Shown here piece by piece: positions 48,601 to 59,261 of a stretch of 64,000 nt of DNA (its first letter is position 1; each line of letters starts with the position of its first letter). A program made the translations under genes and the position numbers. Location of the stretch: positions 198,501 through 262,500 of the forward strand of contig OX637639.1 of assembly GCA_951802195.1 (NCBI GenBank), read 5' to 3'. Source of the stretch: Tausonia pullulans. Lineage: Eukaryota > Basidiomycota > Tremellomycetes > Cystofilobasidiales > Mrakiaceae. Below the pieces are notes generated by a model that had not been told where the DNA came from, did no database searches, and saw nothing but the letters and a program-made list of their open reading frames with translations.

Positions 48601-49052
48601 TGACCTGGCGGGAAAGGGAGGAGGCGAGGTAGGAGGTGTCAATTGTGGCCTTAGCACGATGTCGCTCCTATCCAGCTAGCGAGCCAAACAGTCTTCGGCC
48701 AGCGTTCGTCGCTCTACGCTGTCGGCGCTGAACTCGTCGTGCATCCAGCGGGACTTCGGTAGCACCCTAGAGGAATGGGAGGGTGACGACTCACACCTTG
48801 ATCATAGCCTATGTTTGTGACGAAAAGAAGGGATCACGCCAGTGCCGCGGAGTCGAGGGATAAGACAAGTCAGGCGGGGCTTCGAGACGAGAGAAACAGA
48901 GAGGGGAGGGGAAGAGACGTCGAGGGTGGCAGGCTGTTGATTGTGAGGCGAGTCAGGATGAGGGATGAGAACGGACCGAAGAGGAAGACGCCGAGGGAGG
49001 CGAAGGTTGAGATGGAGTAGAGGAGGCTCTTGCCCCGTAGCTGGAACTGCAT
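45630..49052 (-). CDS. MFS sugar transporter (sugar porter family), 24 exons
   Basis: Exons 49052-48977, 48808-48795, 48604-48588, 48478-48400, 48312-48303, 48227-48153, 48070-47977, 47905-47824, 47764-47716, 47649-47607, 47536-47356, 47281-47178, 47113-47079, 47019-46941, 46874-46817, 46753-46720, 46648-46568, 46502-46473, 46406-46357, 46294-46270, 46200-46169, 46092-46029, 45965-45939 and 45877-45630 sum to 528 codons plus stop. Sugar-porter signatures appear in order: GYDQGVMSGI in helix 1, ADIKGRR after helix 2, VGRVISGFGVGFLS and PVYQSEVSPAHNRG near helix 4, PESPR after helix 6, QLNGINVISYYAP in helix 7, and PETCGVPLEEM after helix 12. Twelve helices are accounted for. It should move a hexose or related sugar by proton symport or facilitation across the plasma membrane. 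The tail is very acidic. The C in PETCG replaces the usual Lys. Exact substrate cannot be told. Confidence 0.9.
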
Positions 49053-49388
49053 CCTGGGACAGCAGTGATGGTTGAGGCGCAGGAGACGGCAGGTCGAGGG
49101 AGTGCGAGGGCACCGGCCTATTCGGGACGCTCTCCGAGGCACGGCTCGCTGACGCACATCCTCGGCTCTTCAGACGCGCATCCTCGTCTCATCTATATCT
49201 TTCCGACCCCTCTATTGACCCAAGGGCGCTGCTGGGATAGCCGAAGGTGCTCAGCGGGATCTCCTGACACGCTTTCATTGCTCCCGACAATCAACATGGT
49301 TTTCCCGCGCGCGCGTCCAACGCGCATTCACCCGGCTCGTTGCAATCATAAGTATCTCCAGCCTCCCACCCTCTTCGCTTCCGTCGCC

Positions 49389-51116
49389 TCATGCCAGATT
49401 GATGTCGTTGAGTGCGACAGCGACGCAAGCCCTGGGCGATAGTAAGATTTAGTCATCCAGGTCCCCGTCTCAAAAGCGTCCATCCAACGAGACCCCAACG
49501 AGACCTCACCGATGGTGTCCGTTGTATTGTCGCACCGTCTCTCCCGTGGCGAGCTCCCACAAGCGCGCGACGTGATCCGAGCTCGCTAGAGAAACGTATA
49601 CACACACCGTCAGCCATGTCGGGAAGCTCATGTTAGCTAGACGCGCCAGTTTCACCTGTGACGAGGTACGCCGAGTCTGCGCTGAACGCCGCGTCCCAGA
49701 CCCATCGCTGGTGGCCCTCGAGGACCTTTTCGAGCCTAAACTCATAGTTATCCGTCGACCAGATCTTGACTGTCTTGTCCGCCGAGCATGTCGCGAGGTG
49801 CCTGAAAGCATGCATGTCAGCGGACGCAAGAGCCAGCGTCTGAGCGCATTCCCCTTATAATGGCGGACCAGAAAAAGACACACTTGACATCGGGCGAGAG
49901 AAGGACGCGCGTGATGTACTTGGAGTGAGCGTTGAACATTGTCACCGGTTGCAGATCGGTGATGGACCCAGGCTCGAAGCGCCAGACGTAACAGTTGCCC
50001 TGAGCAGAGTGGTAATGAGAGAGGGAGGGGCCCATCCATCAGGAAAAGACTGCACAATGAAGCGCGCTCGCGAGACAGGAAGATCCACCGACCTTGTTAT
50101 TTCCGGCGATGAGCATCGAGCCGTCTGAGGCAATGGTGACAGATCGGATTGGGACGTCTGCGTCGGGGACCAACTCGTGCGTGCACGTGTTCTCGGCGAG
50201 GTCCCAGACCTTAACACTCCCGTCCTGGTCACAGCTGACGAGTTCTCCTTGGTTCGGGTGGATGACGACGTCGTTGACGGGACTGCGGTGGTCATAGTTC
50301 CGCTGAATGTGGTATGTTCTGGGGCGAGCAGCGAGAGACGCGCGTGTGAGCAGTCGTGGTTCACCCCGTCAGAACTGGCCGCTCATTCATCGCGCACCGA
50401 GTGTCCCAAATCTTGAGCGAGCCGTCCTCCGAGCCTGTGACGATCCATTTGCCCTCGCAATGAAAGGCGAGGGATGTGATGTTGGCCGTGTGGCCTTCAA
50501 ATGTCGCTATCTCGAACATGCAAGCAGAGAGTGTCAGCATCAGAGAGGGGTCTCTCACTACCTCTACAAAAGGAATGCAGGCTCACTGGCGTTGAGTTAG
50601 TTGTAGATTGGATGTCGTAGAGTCTGGAAGGGGCGGCGTGAACGGATCAGCTCGCATGCTCCGAAACGACCCGCGGCCCACCGCTCACCGGACCGTGAGA
50701 TGCCCTGCAACGGCGAGGATCTTCTTGTCCGGAGATATGGCCAGCCGAGTAACTTGTTTCTGGGAAGCGTAAGGGGCAGCTTCAGCAACGGGGTTGCTCC
50801 GGCCCAGAGGCCGGGGAAGGAGGACACCGGACGGACCGAGTCGGCGTTCTGGATCGTCCGACCACAGATGCCTGACCATGCCTCCCAGAATTTGATCGTG
50901 TGATCATCTGGGAACGGGTGGGCCTGTCAGTACGCTGACTAGCTGGGTGCACCCCAGACTGGGTCATGCTACAGTAGCTGACCGAAACGTACAGCCGGCA
51001 GTGACAAGGATAACACTGAGATCCTGCTGAGGGGCAGGCGCCGGAGGAGCCACGGCTGCCCCTTGGTTACTGGACCCAGCATGGGATTGGGGGTGGCCCT
51101 GGTGAGCGGTGGCCAT
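49389..51116 (-). CDS. LST8: LST8, WD40 subunit of TOR complexes
   Basis: Ten exons (51116-50993, 50907-50837, 50759-50689, 50623-50587, 50510-50398, 50318-50093, 49999-49884, 49801-49656, 49585-49510, 49431-49389) close in frame to 340 residues. After a 38-residue Ala/Pro/Gln leader come seven WD40 repeats. Diagnostic LST8 blocks are [20 protein letters not shown] at the start, then [41 protein letters not shown] and [15 protein letters not shown], ending in [11 protein letters not shown]8 binds the kinase domain of TOR and stabilises TORC1 and TORC2, in the cytosol and on endomembranes. The length matches family members (303-340). It lies divergent from SPC7. Confidence 0.95.
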
Positions 51117-51814
51117 GGTCTCTCGGACGAGGGCGACGGGAGGAGGTGAAGAGCGGTGAGAGCGTGCGAGAGCTGGTCGAACCGAGGAATTGGGCGACTG
51201 GCCGGCGGAAATAAGGGCCGAACGAGTAAGACAGACGTTTGGAGATGTGCCGTTGAAGACAAAGGCTGCTAGTTGAGAGGGAGCTGGGGCTGAGCGAGCA
51301 GCAGGAGGTGATTGACGTCGCGATCTCGCACGAGAGCGAGCGCGTGTGAGGGGGAGAAGGGTAGTTCGCAGTTCCCAGGTCTGGTCTCTAAGCAACTTCC
51401 GTAGAACAAGAATTTCTCCAATCCTTCCACTGATCGGTCAAGTTCACACGATTTTGATTTGTGATTACGATACCGACGAGGTAACGATCAAAGTGCATTC
51501 GGTTGAAGTGGTACTTGGGAAGCAAGCTTGGGTGGACGCCCGGCTGATTTCCGCACAGGACGCGTCGACAATGCGTTGGTTAAGGCGGAGAAGGGAAGAT
51601 CGATCAACCTCGCGCCGTCCCCCTTGCATGTCTCCTCAAACCACTACCACCAATACTCACTCCCTTCAAACCATCTATCCAGCACTCTAACCGTCGCTGT
51701 CCCTCTCAATCCTTCCCCATCCTTCTCAACTCCGTCATCGCTATCTCGGCCCTCTTGCGTCCACTCCCTCTCTTCCCTCCTCCCTAAACAACAACAACGA
51801 CGCGACTGGGCGCC
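51117..51814. promoter_or_regulatory. Divergent promoter region, LST8 and SPC7
   Basis: 698 bases between the two start codons. The SPC7 side (about 51600-51800) is C/T-rich with repeated CCTCC and CTCTC words just before the start. No TATA box or named site recognised. Confidence 0.4.
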
Positions 51815-54800
51815 ATGTCCGACCAGTCGCTCGCTAAGCGCTCTCCGCGCTCACGGAAATCTCTCTCCAGTCGCTTTGCCATTGGCGAGAATACCCCAGG
51901 CTCCTCGCTCGCCCCGCCTTTGGCCGCTCGCCCAAAGATACGTGCGGCAAGCATCGGGGGAGCCGACGTCGGCTGGGGTGCCTTGAGCCCGAAGAAGGTC
52001 GCAAGACGAGCCATGGTGAGTAGCTTCTGAGCAAGCTCGAGTGGGCGGGTGGATATATGAATGGAGGGCTCGAGACGGCGGGAGAGAATTGACTAAGTGA
52101 GGCGGGAACAGAGGTGATTGACTGTCTTGCCCACCTCCGTCCAGGCTCCTCGCAAATCCATCCTTAAGTCCTACAACCAGGACGACACTCAGTCGTTCGC
52201 CGCCGAAATTCATACACCCGACGAGGACGACGACACTACATTCTTTCCTCCTCCTGGCGAATCGACGATGACGAGGTTCAGGAGGAGCGTCAGCTTCGCG
52301 GCCCACGCCCACGTCAGGTCCGCGACGTCGCTGCTTTTGACTCGATATACCTGAGTTGACCGTGTCGACCCACTCTATTTGTTCAGGATGTTCGAGAAGG
52401 AGCCCGCAGCTCACCAACTTCCCTACGCGCCACCTTCCACCAAAGCGCCACCTTCCGTCAAAGCGCCCCCTGCCCCATCTTTAGCTCAAGGCACCGCTGC
52501 TCCCACCGCGGTCGCTTCGCAGAACATCTTTGGATCACTCTCGGATGACCCACCCCCTGTCGCCATCGCACCCAAGCGGCGTCGGTCGTCAACTGGACAC
52601 TCACGCCGCGCCTCGGTGCAGAACTCAGACCCGTTCGCCTTCCTTCCTGAGCCGACGAGCTCATCCTCGCGACGCAGCTCGGCCATCTCGGAGGGCAGCG
52701 TCGACATGGACCTCGAATCGGAGGCTGGCGACGATGACTACATCGCTCCAGCCCCCACGGGCTTGCCTTCCCACCCCCTAGGCATCCTCGACGTCGAGGA
52801 TGACGACCCCTGGTCCTTTGGCGCAACCCCTTCTGGGCCAGCGATTCGCTCTCAATCTCCGAATGGCAGCAGTGGTGAAGATGACGACGAGAGCGAGGCC
52901 GACATCTCGCTCGACGGCATGGACGAGACGCAGGCGATGGGAGGGATCCTCGGAGGCGCGTCGGCGGACGTTCCCCCTACCATTACGGTGGCTTCTCCGG
53001 CGCCCGAGCAACTCTCGCCCTCCGCTTCCACCCAATCTGGTGGGCACTCGGATGACGACATGGATGACATCGTCGAGGACTCAGAGGACAAAACGATGGA
53101 CTTCACCGTCGCCACTGGCGGTATCATCCCCACTGCAGCACCTGCGACCGCCCAGTTCATCCGAGGAAGCGTTGGCTACTCCATTGAAGCTGAGGAGGCA
53201 GAGCGCATGAGTGCCTGGTCCCGGGCAACTGCTGGTCCTCTTGCCTCGAGCGCCGCAGCGCGGGCGGCCGCTGCTGCCGAGGAAGAGATGCGCTGGGACA
53301 ATGACGACGACACCACCGGCTTCGATGCCATGGAGATTACCCGCGCGATGGGAGGCATTCTTCGCACAGCTGGAACTGATGGTGACGACACAGGCTCGGA
53401 GATGGACATGACCCGCGTCGGTGGCGGGATCCTCGCACCTTCTGCAGGCTCGGACGCGGACGATAGCGACCTCAGTGGCGACCACGGAGCGGTAGACATG
53501 GACACCACCGTCGCATTCGGGGGCCTCATCTTCCCAGTCAATCTATCTGCGGCAGCTTCCAACGATGATACGGACGAGGACCGAGACGACCAGAAGATCA
53601 CCGTAGCCCGTGGCGGCATCTTCACCCAGTCCTCTGGCGCAGGGGACAACCAAGATGCCACCGAGGACGAGGAGGAGGGCATAGACATGGACGTCACCGT
53701 TGCCTGTGGGGGAATCATCGCCTCTGCTGCTCGTCGAACGTCAACGTCCGCGCCTCGGCCGTCCGTCACAGCCTCGCCTCGCAAGCCGTCGAGCTTCCCC
53801 ACGCCCACTCGTCCTCTCTCCTCGTCTCTCACTCGACCAACGGCGTCCTCTGCGGCCAAGGCCAAGGCCACCCCGCGTAATCTCTTCGACTCTCCGGTCA
53901 ACCTGCTTGTCCCTACTCTCTCCAAAGGCAACAAGATTGGTGCTTCTCCCGCCAAACGCCTCATCTTCGGCGCGCCTAGCCCTGCGAAGAGCCCTGCCCG
54001 GAAGCGAGCCGCCGAAGAGATGGACAGCGCTCATGTCGATGTCTTCGGCAGCGCCCCCTCTCCCAAAAGGAGGGCGTCGTCCAGAGGGACTTCGATTGAG
54101 GTCGACGTCTTGGGCTCGCTCGCCGGCTCCTCGGCTGTTAGGGACACGCTATCATCTCCAACCTCGTCGTCTAAAGTCAAGGAAAATATTTTTGGCTCGT
54201 ACGAGATCCAGGAGCCGATCTTCATCCCCCAGGAGAATCCTCCCTCACCCCAGAAGCGCCCCTCCCTTGGCTCTGCTCGAGCTGTCGAAGCGGTCGCCGC
54301 TGCGCCTGTCGCTTCCCCTTTCCGTGCGGCCAATACCACCCCGCCAGCGGTGGTCCAGGCTCCGATTTGCGGAGAGGCAGTGTCGGCATCCCCTGTCGCG
54401 TCCTCGGTTTCTCCCGCTCCCACTGTTAACATTTTCGCCTCGTCGCCCATCGCGGAGCAGCAAACTGCGGCAGAGACCCCAGCCGAGGTGGCGACGTCCC
54501 TTGACCCTGCTGAGGAAAGGGCCATCGCCGATCAGCTTGCTCCTTCGACCACACCTCTTAGTCCGAGGCTTCCTTCCGGGACGACGCCGAAGAAGAAGCT
54601 TGGGCGGCCTAGCTTGGTGTCGCTCCCACGCGAGCCGGAAGTGGACAACTTGATGGTCGAAGATGAAGCTGTGAGTGCCGCGCTGTGCTTTTTGCTCTCG
54701 ACATTTGCACATGTGAGCTGACGAGCCTTCCCTTTCTACTTCTTACCTTAGCATCAGCTCGCCCCAGTCACCCTGGGCCAGTTCCTCGACATGACGGGTC

Positions 54801-56839
54801 TCTCCTTCATGGACAAGATGCACCCGCGTCGCCGCTCGACCCTCGGCCCAGGAGAAATGCTCGGTATCCATCGCGCTGAGCACACGAGGAACAGCACGGG
54901 CGGTACGTTCTACGTTGCGCTTTCGCATCGCTGCAGTTTCGTCTTGGCTTATAAACTTTCCCGTTGCAGGTGCCCGCGACTACCAATTGGTAGAGTACGC
55001 CCACAACGTGCTGAGTACGCCTTACCTTGTTGTCTACCAATGGGTTCGTACTGGCTTAATTCTGGGGGAAAAGGGATGCGCTTACCGATATCTGGTCTCC
55101 CTCTCTATCAACAGGCTTGCAATCACCTCAAGGAGTCCACTTCTATCAGCCAGCAGAATGTCACTGTCCTCGATCAGGAGGCATCGGCGAGCAACCCGAT
55201 CCTATTTCGAGAGTATCTCGAGGCTGAGGACGAGGAGAAAGCCATGATCGAAGTGCGCTATCGCTCGCTCGTCCCTTGTGCGTTCTCAAAACCAGTGGAT
55301 TCACACCCGATCTGTTTCTTTCCCTCCCCAGGCTCAGCTCAAGTACCTCAAGGTTTACTCTCATCTCACTATCAAGCGCCAGTGGCGCGAATGGCGTCTC
55401 GATCTGATCACCAAGCTAAAGACCGTCCACGAAGACGACATGGCGGATCTTCTGGAGGTCAGTTGACGAAATGTATACGCCTCATCTCTATTCGTTCGAT
55501 GTGACTGACGTCGAATACGTATGCGTACGTATCAACGACAGGATCGAGCCAAGATCGAGCAGCTCAGCGTCGCATTGGAGAAGCAAACTCCGCTCCCGAC
55601 GTTGCGTTCCCGGCACGAGGCACTCAAACATCAGCTCGCTCAAGAGCACGCTAAGGTCTCCGAGGTCCTCGCTTGCGACCAAGAGGTGCTGTCCATGCGG
55701 CGCGAGGAGCTCAAAGAGCAGAAGTCAGCCCCAGAATACCGAACTCCCCATGTAGGGGGCGCAAGCTGACCTTTGCCTTGCCTTCCATCTCCAGGGATCA
55801 TATCGACTCGCTCAGGGCTGAACTCGCGGATACGAACGTGATGCTAGGTTCTCTCACTAGCAAATACAATACTCTCGACGACCAACGCCAGACCGCCCAG
55901 GACGCCATCACCCGTGCCAACAGTCTCTGGACGGACTCGCAGGGCTTCACCCGCGACAAAGTCTTTCGTCTCAAGGGTCAGTGTGTCTGTCTGGCTCGCT
56001 GCCTTGCAACCGACGACTAACAACGCGCTCCTTTGACGGCCCTCTCTTTTATCAGACGAGTTCGACACCCTAGAGCACCTCCACTCGCTCAAAATTGTCT
56101 CTGTACGCCCGTCGGGGCTCGATCTTGTCCACTCGACGGACCTCAAATTGTCCATCCCATGCGAGAAGTACATCCCAACCTCCGCTGGCGCAAAGATTGA
56201 GATCTTACCCTCGTGCTCGAAACCCCGTCGGAACGCCGCTCTGGTCTCCCTGCTCGCTGCTCTCATCCAAGAGCACGTGGCTTCTACGCGGTTCTCGAGT
56301 GCTCAGGAGGTACATAATTCCGTTCTTTAGCCTTCCACTCCGTGTGAGGCTCCGCATTCGTGGCTGACATGGGCACTCACCCTCTGTCCCGCATCAAAGC
56401 TCGTCCGGACCACGGCACACCTCTACAACGCAGCACTCGCCGTCGCTGCTGAGGTCCATCTCGTTAACCTGCGATACCCAGTCTCTTACTCCCACCTGTC
56501 CCCCTCCGTCGTCCGCTCGACGGCAACGATGCTCCTCCCGGCTGTCAAGGCCAAGATCTACGTCTCGCTCGATCTGTCCATTGAGGTGCTCCTCGCTTGG
56601 CCAAGCCGAATCGGGCAGGTGGCCGTCGATGTCAAGGTCGCGTACGGCAGAGTCCAGTGAGTTCTCATATTCCCAGGGACGACTTTCAAACAGACACTGA
56701 CTCGTTCATTCTAACTTCAAGGGAGAACGTTCTTGCAGAGAGCATCCGCGCACGTCTCGCCCTCGCCACCATCGAGCGCCACGGTGGCGTGCTTGTCGAT
56801 GCCTGTCTCGAGGCTGTTGGGCGAGCCGAGCAGCACTAG
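51815..56839 (+). CDS. SPC7: Outer-kinetochore scaffold SPC7/KNL1
   Basis: Twelve exons (51815-52015, 52145-52317, 52387-54670, 54752-54902, 54970-55043, 55115-55252, 55332-55457, 55542-55723, 55795-55976, 56056-56309, 56400-56656, 56722-56839) close in frame to 1379 residues. The N-terminus has PRKSILK (about 69-75) and RRSVSF (about 111-116), in the place where KNL1 proteins carry PP1-docking and Aurora-phosphorylation motifs. Residues about 300-565 hold seven MELT-like repeats. Residues about 890-1379 match the Spc7 kinetochore domain: VTLGQFLDMTGLSFMD, a long coiled coil (about 985-1160), then a C-terminal RWD-like region. KNL1 recruits Bub3-Bub1 when the repeats are phosphorylated by Mps1 and links the Mis12 and Ndc80 complexes to checkpoint signalling. 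Length and order are typical for fungi. Confidence 0.92.
52919..53720 (+). repeat. SPC7: Array of seven MELT-like repeats in SPC7
   Basis: Repeats begin near 52919, 53095, 53332, 53402, 53497, 53594 and 53687. They read MDETQAMGGIL, MDFTVATGGII, MEITRAMGGIL, MDMTRVGGGIL, MDTTVAFGGLI, KITVARGGIF and MDVTVACGGII. The shared pattern is M-[DE]-x-T-x-A-x-G-G-[IL]. The Thr that Mps1 would phosphorylate is kept in all seven; Leu at the third MELT position is never used. Acidic residues precede most copies. Confidence 0.85.
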
Positions 56840-57056
56840 CTGCCAGCCTCCAATGTTGTTTCCTTCTTATCAGTTGACCGTTTATTCCTGTCACGTCTTC
56901 TCGCCTTCCCCAGTTCTTAGGATCTTTCCTTTTGTTCCTCCTGCCTTGTACCTTGTCATCATCGGAATGATAACGCTTCCAATTTACTCAGTCGCGACAT
57001 TTCCATCTATAAAGCAGAACGTCCTTTCTGCCGCTCTACACCATCATCCCGGAGCT

Positions 57057-58586
57057 TTAGAAGCAGAAGACTTTATCCGGGAGCTTGGAAAGGAGGTTAG
57101 CCTTGGGGTAGCCGAGATCGACGAGGTGCATCCTGAGAGCGAAAGGTTGAAGGAGTGATGCGTCAGTCCTTTACGTCCACGTATGTATGAACATGCAGAC
57201 CTGCTCGGGAGACGTACTTCATGGCGGTAAGCATGGGGGGAGGGCCACAAAGAAGAATCTTGCTCCTGTCATCCTCGAGGGCCTTGCCGAGATGCTCCTG
57301 GATCATCTCCTTGGAGACGAAGCCGACACCCTGGGTCCATCCCGCGGGCGGATTGTTGAGGACGTGATAGACCTGGAGACGACCGTTGGAGGCGGCGACC
57401 TGCTCATCGAGCTCCTTCTTGAGGAGGATGTCGGCCTCGGTGACGTTTGCGTAGATGAGGGACATAGTCGTCTTGTCCTCCAAGTTCTTGAGCGCGGCGC
57501 GAATGATCTGGAGCATCGGGGTGATGCCAGTGCCACCAGCAATCATGGAGAGGTGAGGAGCGAGGTCCGGCGTGTAGACCATCTGGCCCTTGGGTCCCTT
57601 GACTTTGATCTTGTCGCCAATTTTAAGACTCTGGAGGTGCTTGGAAATGTTGCCCTTCTCGTACGTCTGACAAAGGGACAGCTGTGGTGTTAGCATCGTC
57701 CCTACAGAAATGGATAGAGGGCGAGCCGCTAGACACTAACCTTGACGACGAGGTCAAAGTGCCCGAGATCGTCGTCGCTGGAGGTGGGGGTGTACGACCG
57801 AGTGACGACCTTGTCGCCGATGGTCGCCTGGATCGAGATGTGCTGGCCGATGGGGAGACCGAGCTTGGCACTCGGCCGGTGGAGCGAGAAGCGGTAGCTG
57901 CAGCAGGGGGATGCACGAACGTGTCAGGAACTGAAACGACATGCCAGCAGACGACCGAAAGCCGATCCGCCAGGAACTGACAGGGCCGTATTGTGGTTAA
58001 TATCGATGCGTTCGGCGAGCGGGAAGTGCTCCCACCCCTTCCCATCGAGTGTCGCCTGGCCGGGGACTGTTGATGTAGGAAGGAGAGAAAGGGAGGCGGG
58101 ATAAGCACAGAACGTCAGCTCGGATCCTCGGAGGGGTGCAACACGCGAGCGGAAACCACCGAAGAAAGGCGCGCTCGGAAGGAAGGCAAGGGGGATAGTG
58201 GGGTTTCGTGACGGGAACACAAGATCGAGAATGATTGTTTCAACAGCAGACGTTCTCTGAAGAAACACGAATGAGGGCAAGAATGCTTGCTTGGTGCATT
58301 GAGAAGAAAAACGACAGACAGACGGACGGACGTAGTCGAAAGGCGCGCCAGCGCAATGGAGAAGCGACACGCCACCGATGTCTGTCTCGTCTTATCGATC
58401 ATCTTGCGACCCATAACAGACAGGAGAGCAGAGAAGATAGACGTGGGACTCACCCTCCGCGCCGTACCAGCTCATGAAGGAGAGAAACCCGATGGAGCAC
58501 GCCATGCCGATGGCGACCGCAACGAGCATCGGGGTATCCCAGTTGAGCTTGTTGAGGAGGGGTATCTGCTGAATAAAGGCGGACAT
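57057..58586 (-). CDS. CBR1: NADH-cytochrome b5 reductase
   Basis: Five exons (58586-58454, 58066-57982, 57897-57741, 57666-57218, 57132-57057) close in frame to 299 residues. An N-terminal hydrophobic anchor (about residues 20-40) is followed by the ferredoxin-reductase fold: RSYTP (106-110, FAD binding), [16 protein letters not shown] (169-176, NADH binding), CGPPPM (about 266) and a C-terminal KVFCF. The enzyme passes electrons from NADH through FAD to cytochrome b5 for fatty-acid desaturation, sterol synthesis and haem-protein reduction. The anchor and length fit the CBR1 branch of the ER and mitochondrial outer membrane rather than the intermembrane-space Mcr1, which carries a longer presequence. 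Confidence 0.93.
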
Positions 58587-59261
58587 GCTGGAAGATGTTG
58601 TCTAGAGTTCGAGCTCGAGGCGAGAGATGTAGGCTGTAAAGCGGGGGAGGGCGTGGACGTGGAAGAGGTAGAGGAGAGGGAGAACCGTGCTGGGTGGAAG
58701 GACGGACGTGAACGAACGGATGGGTGGAACGGCAGTGTCAGCGGGCTGACCTTCGCTAGACAGAGATGGAACAGATGCTGATAATATTGATGAGAGTGTT
58801 ATCAGACTCACAGAGCGAATGTGAGAAGAAAAATCCACTGCGACGTCGTCGGCATGCGCTGTTGGAAGTTGGGAGAGAAGAGGCAAGGCCAGCGCGGACG
58901 CCTCCCCAAAGAATCAAGCGGCTGTTGTTGCACCACGCGGGGCCCGGCCTCGCCCGCGCGGAACGCCGGAGTGGCACGACACCGCACTCGCATGATACGA
59001 GCGGCATGTTTCGGCGTGGGGCATCATTCATCACACACATCATGCATCAGGAAGAGTACACATTAAGACGCACGGGCGTTGGAGAGCTAGTCGAAAGATA
59101 AAACGTAAATGGCAAGATGGAGAGCAGGAGGGAAAACTGGATAGCGAGGGCGTGCCAACGTCAAGAACGCGGTGGGGCGCTAGATAGGTCGGTAGTGATA
59201 CGTTAAAGCGTAGAAAAGAGTATCTACGGGTTGATAATTTTGAACTTGGGGAAAAAGCTGC
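58587..59261. other. Intergenic, nothing seen
   Basis: 675 bases between two minus-strand genes: promoter of CBR1 and 3' flank of the glycosyltransferase gene. An AT-richer segment lies at 59000-59260. No RNA gene or repeat recognised. Confidence 0.4.

Noticed and set aside
53176-53964. 262-codon minus-strand ORF opposite SPC7
   Set aside because: Antisense shadow of the repeat-bearing exon; Ser/Arg-rich with no motif, and its frame mirrors the codon bias of the SPC7 strand.
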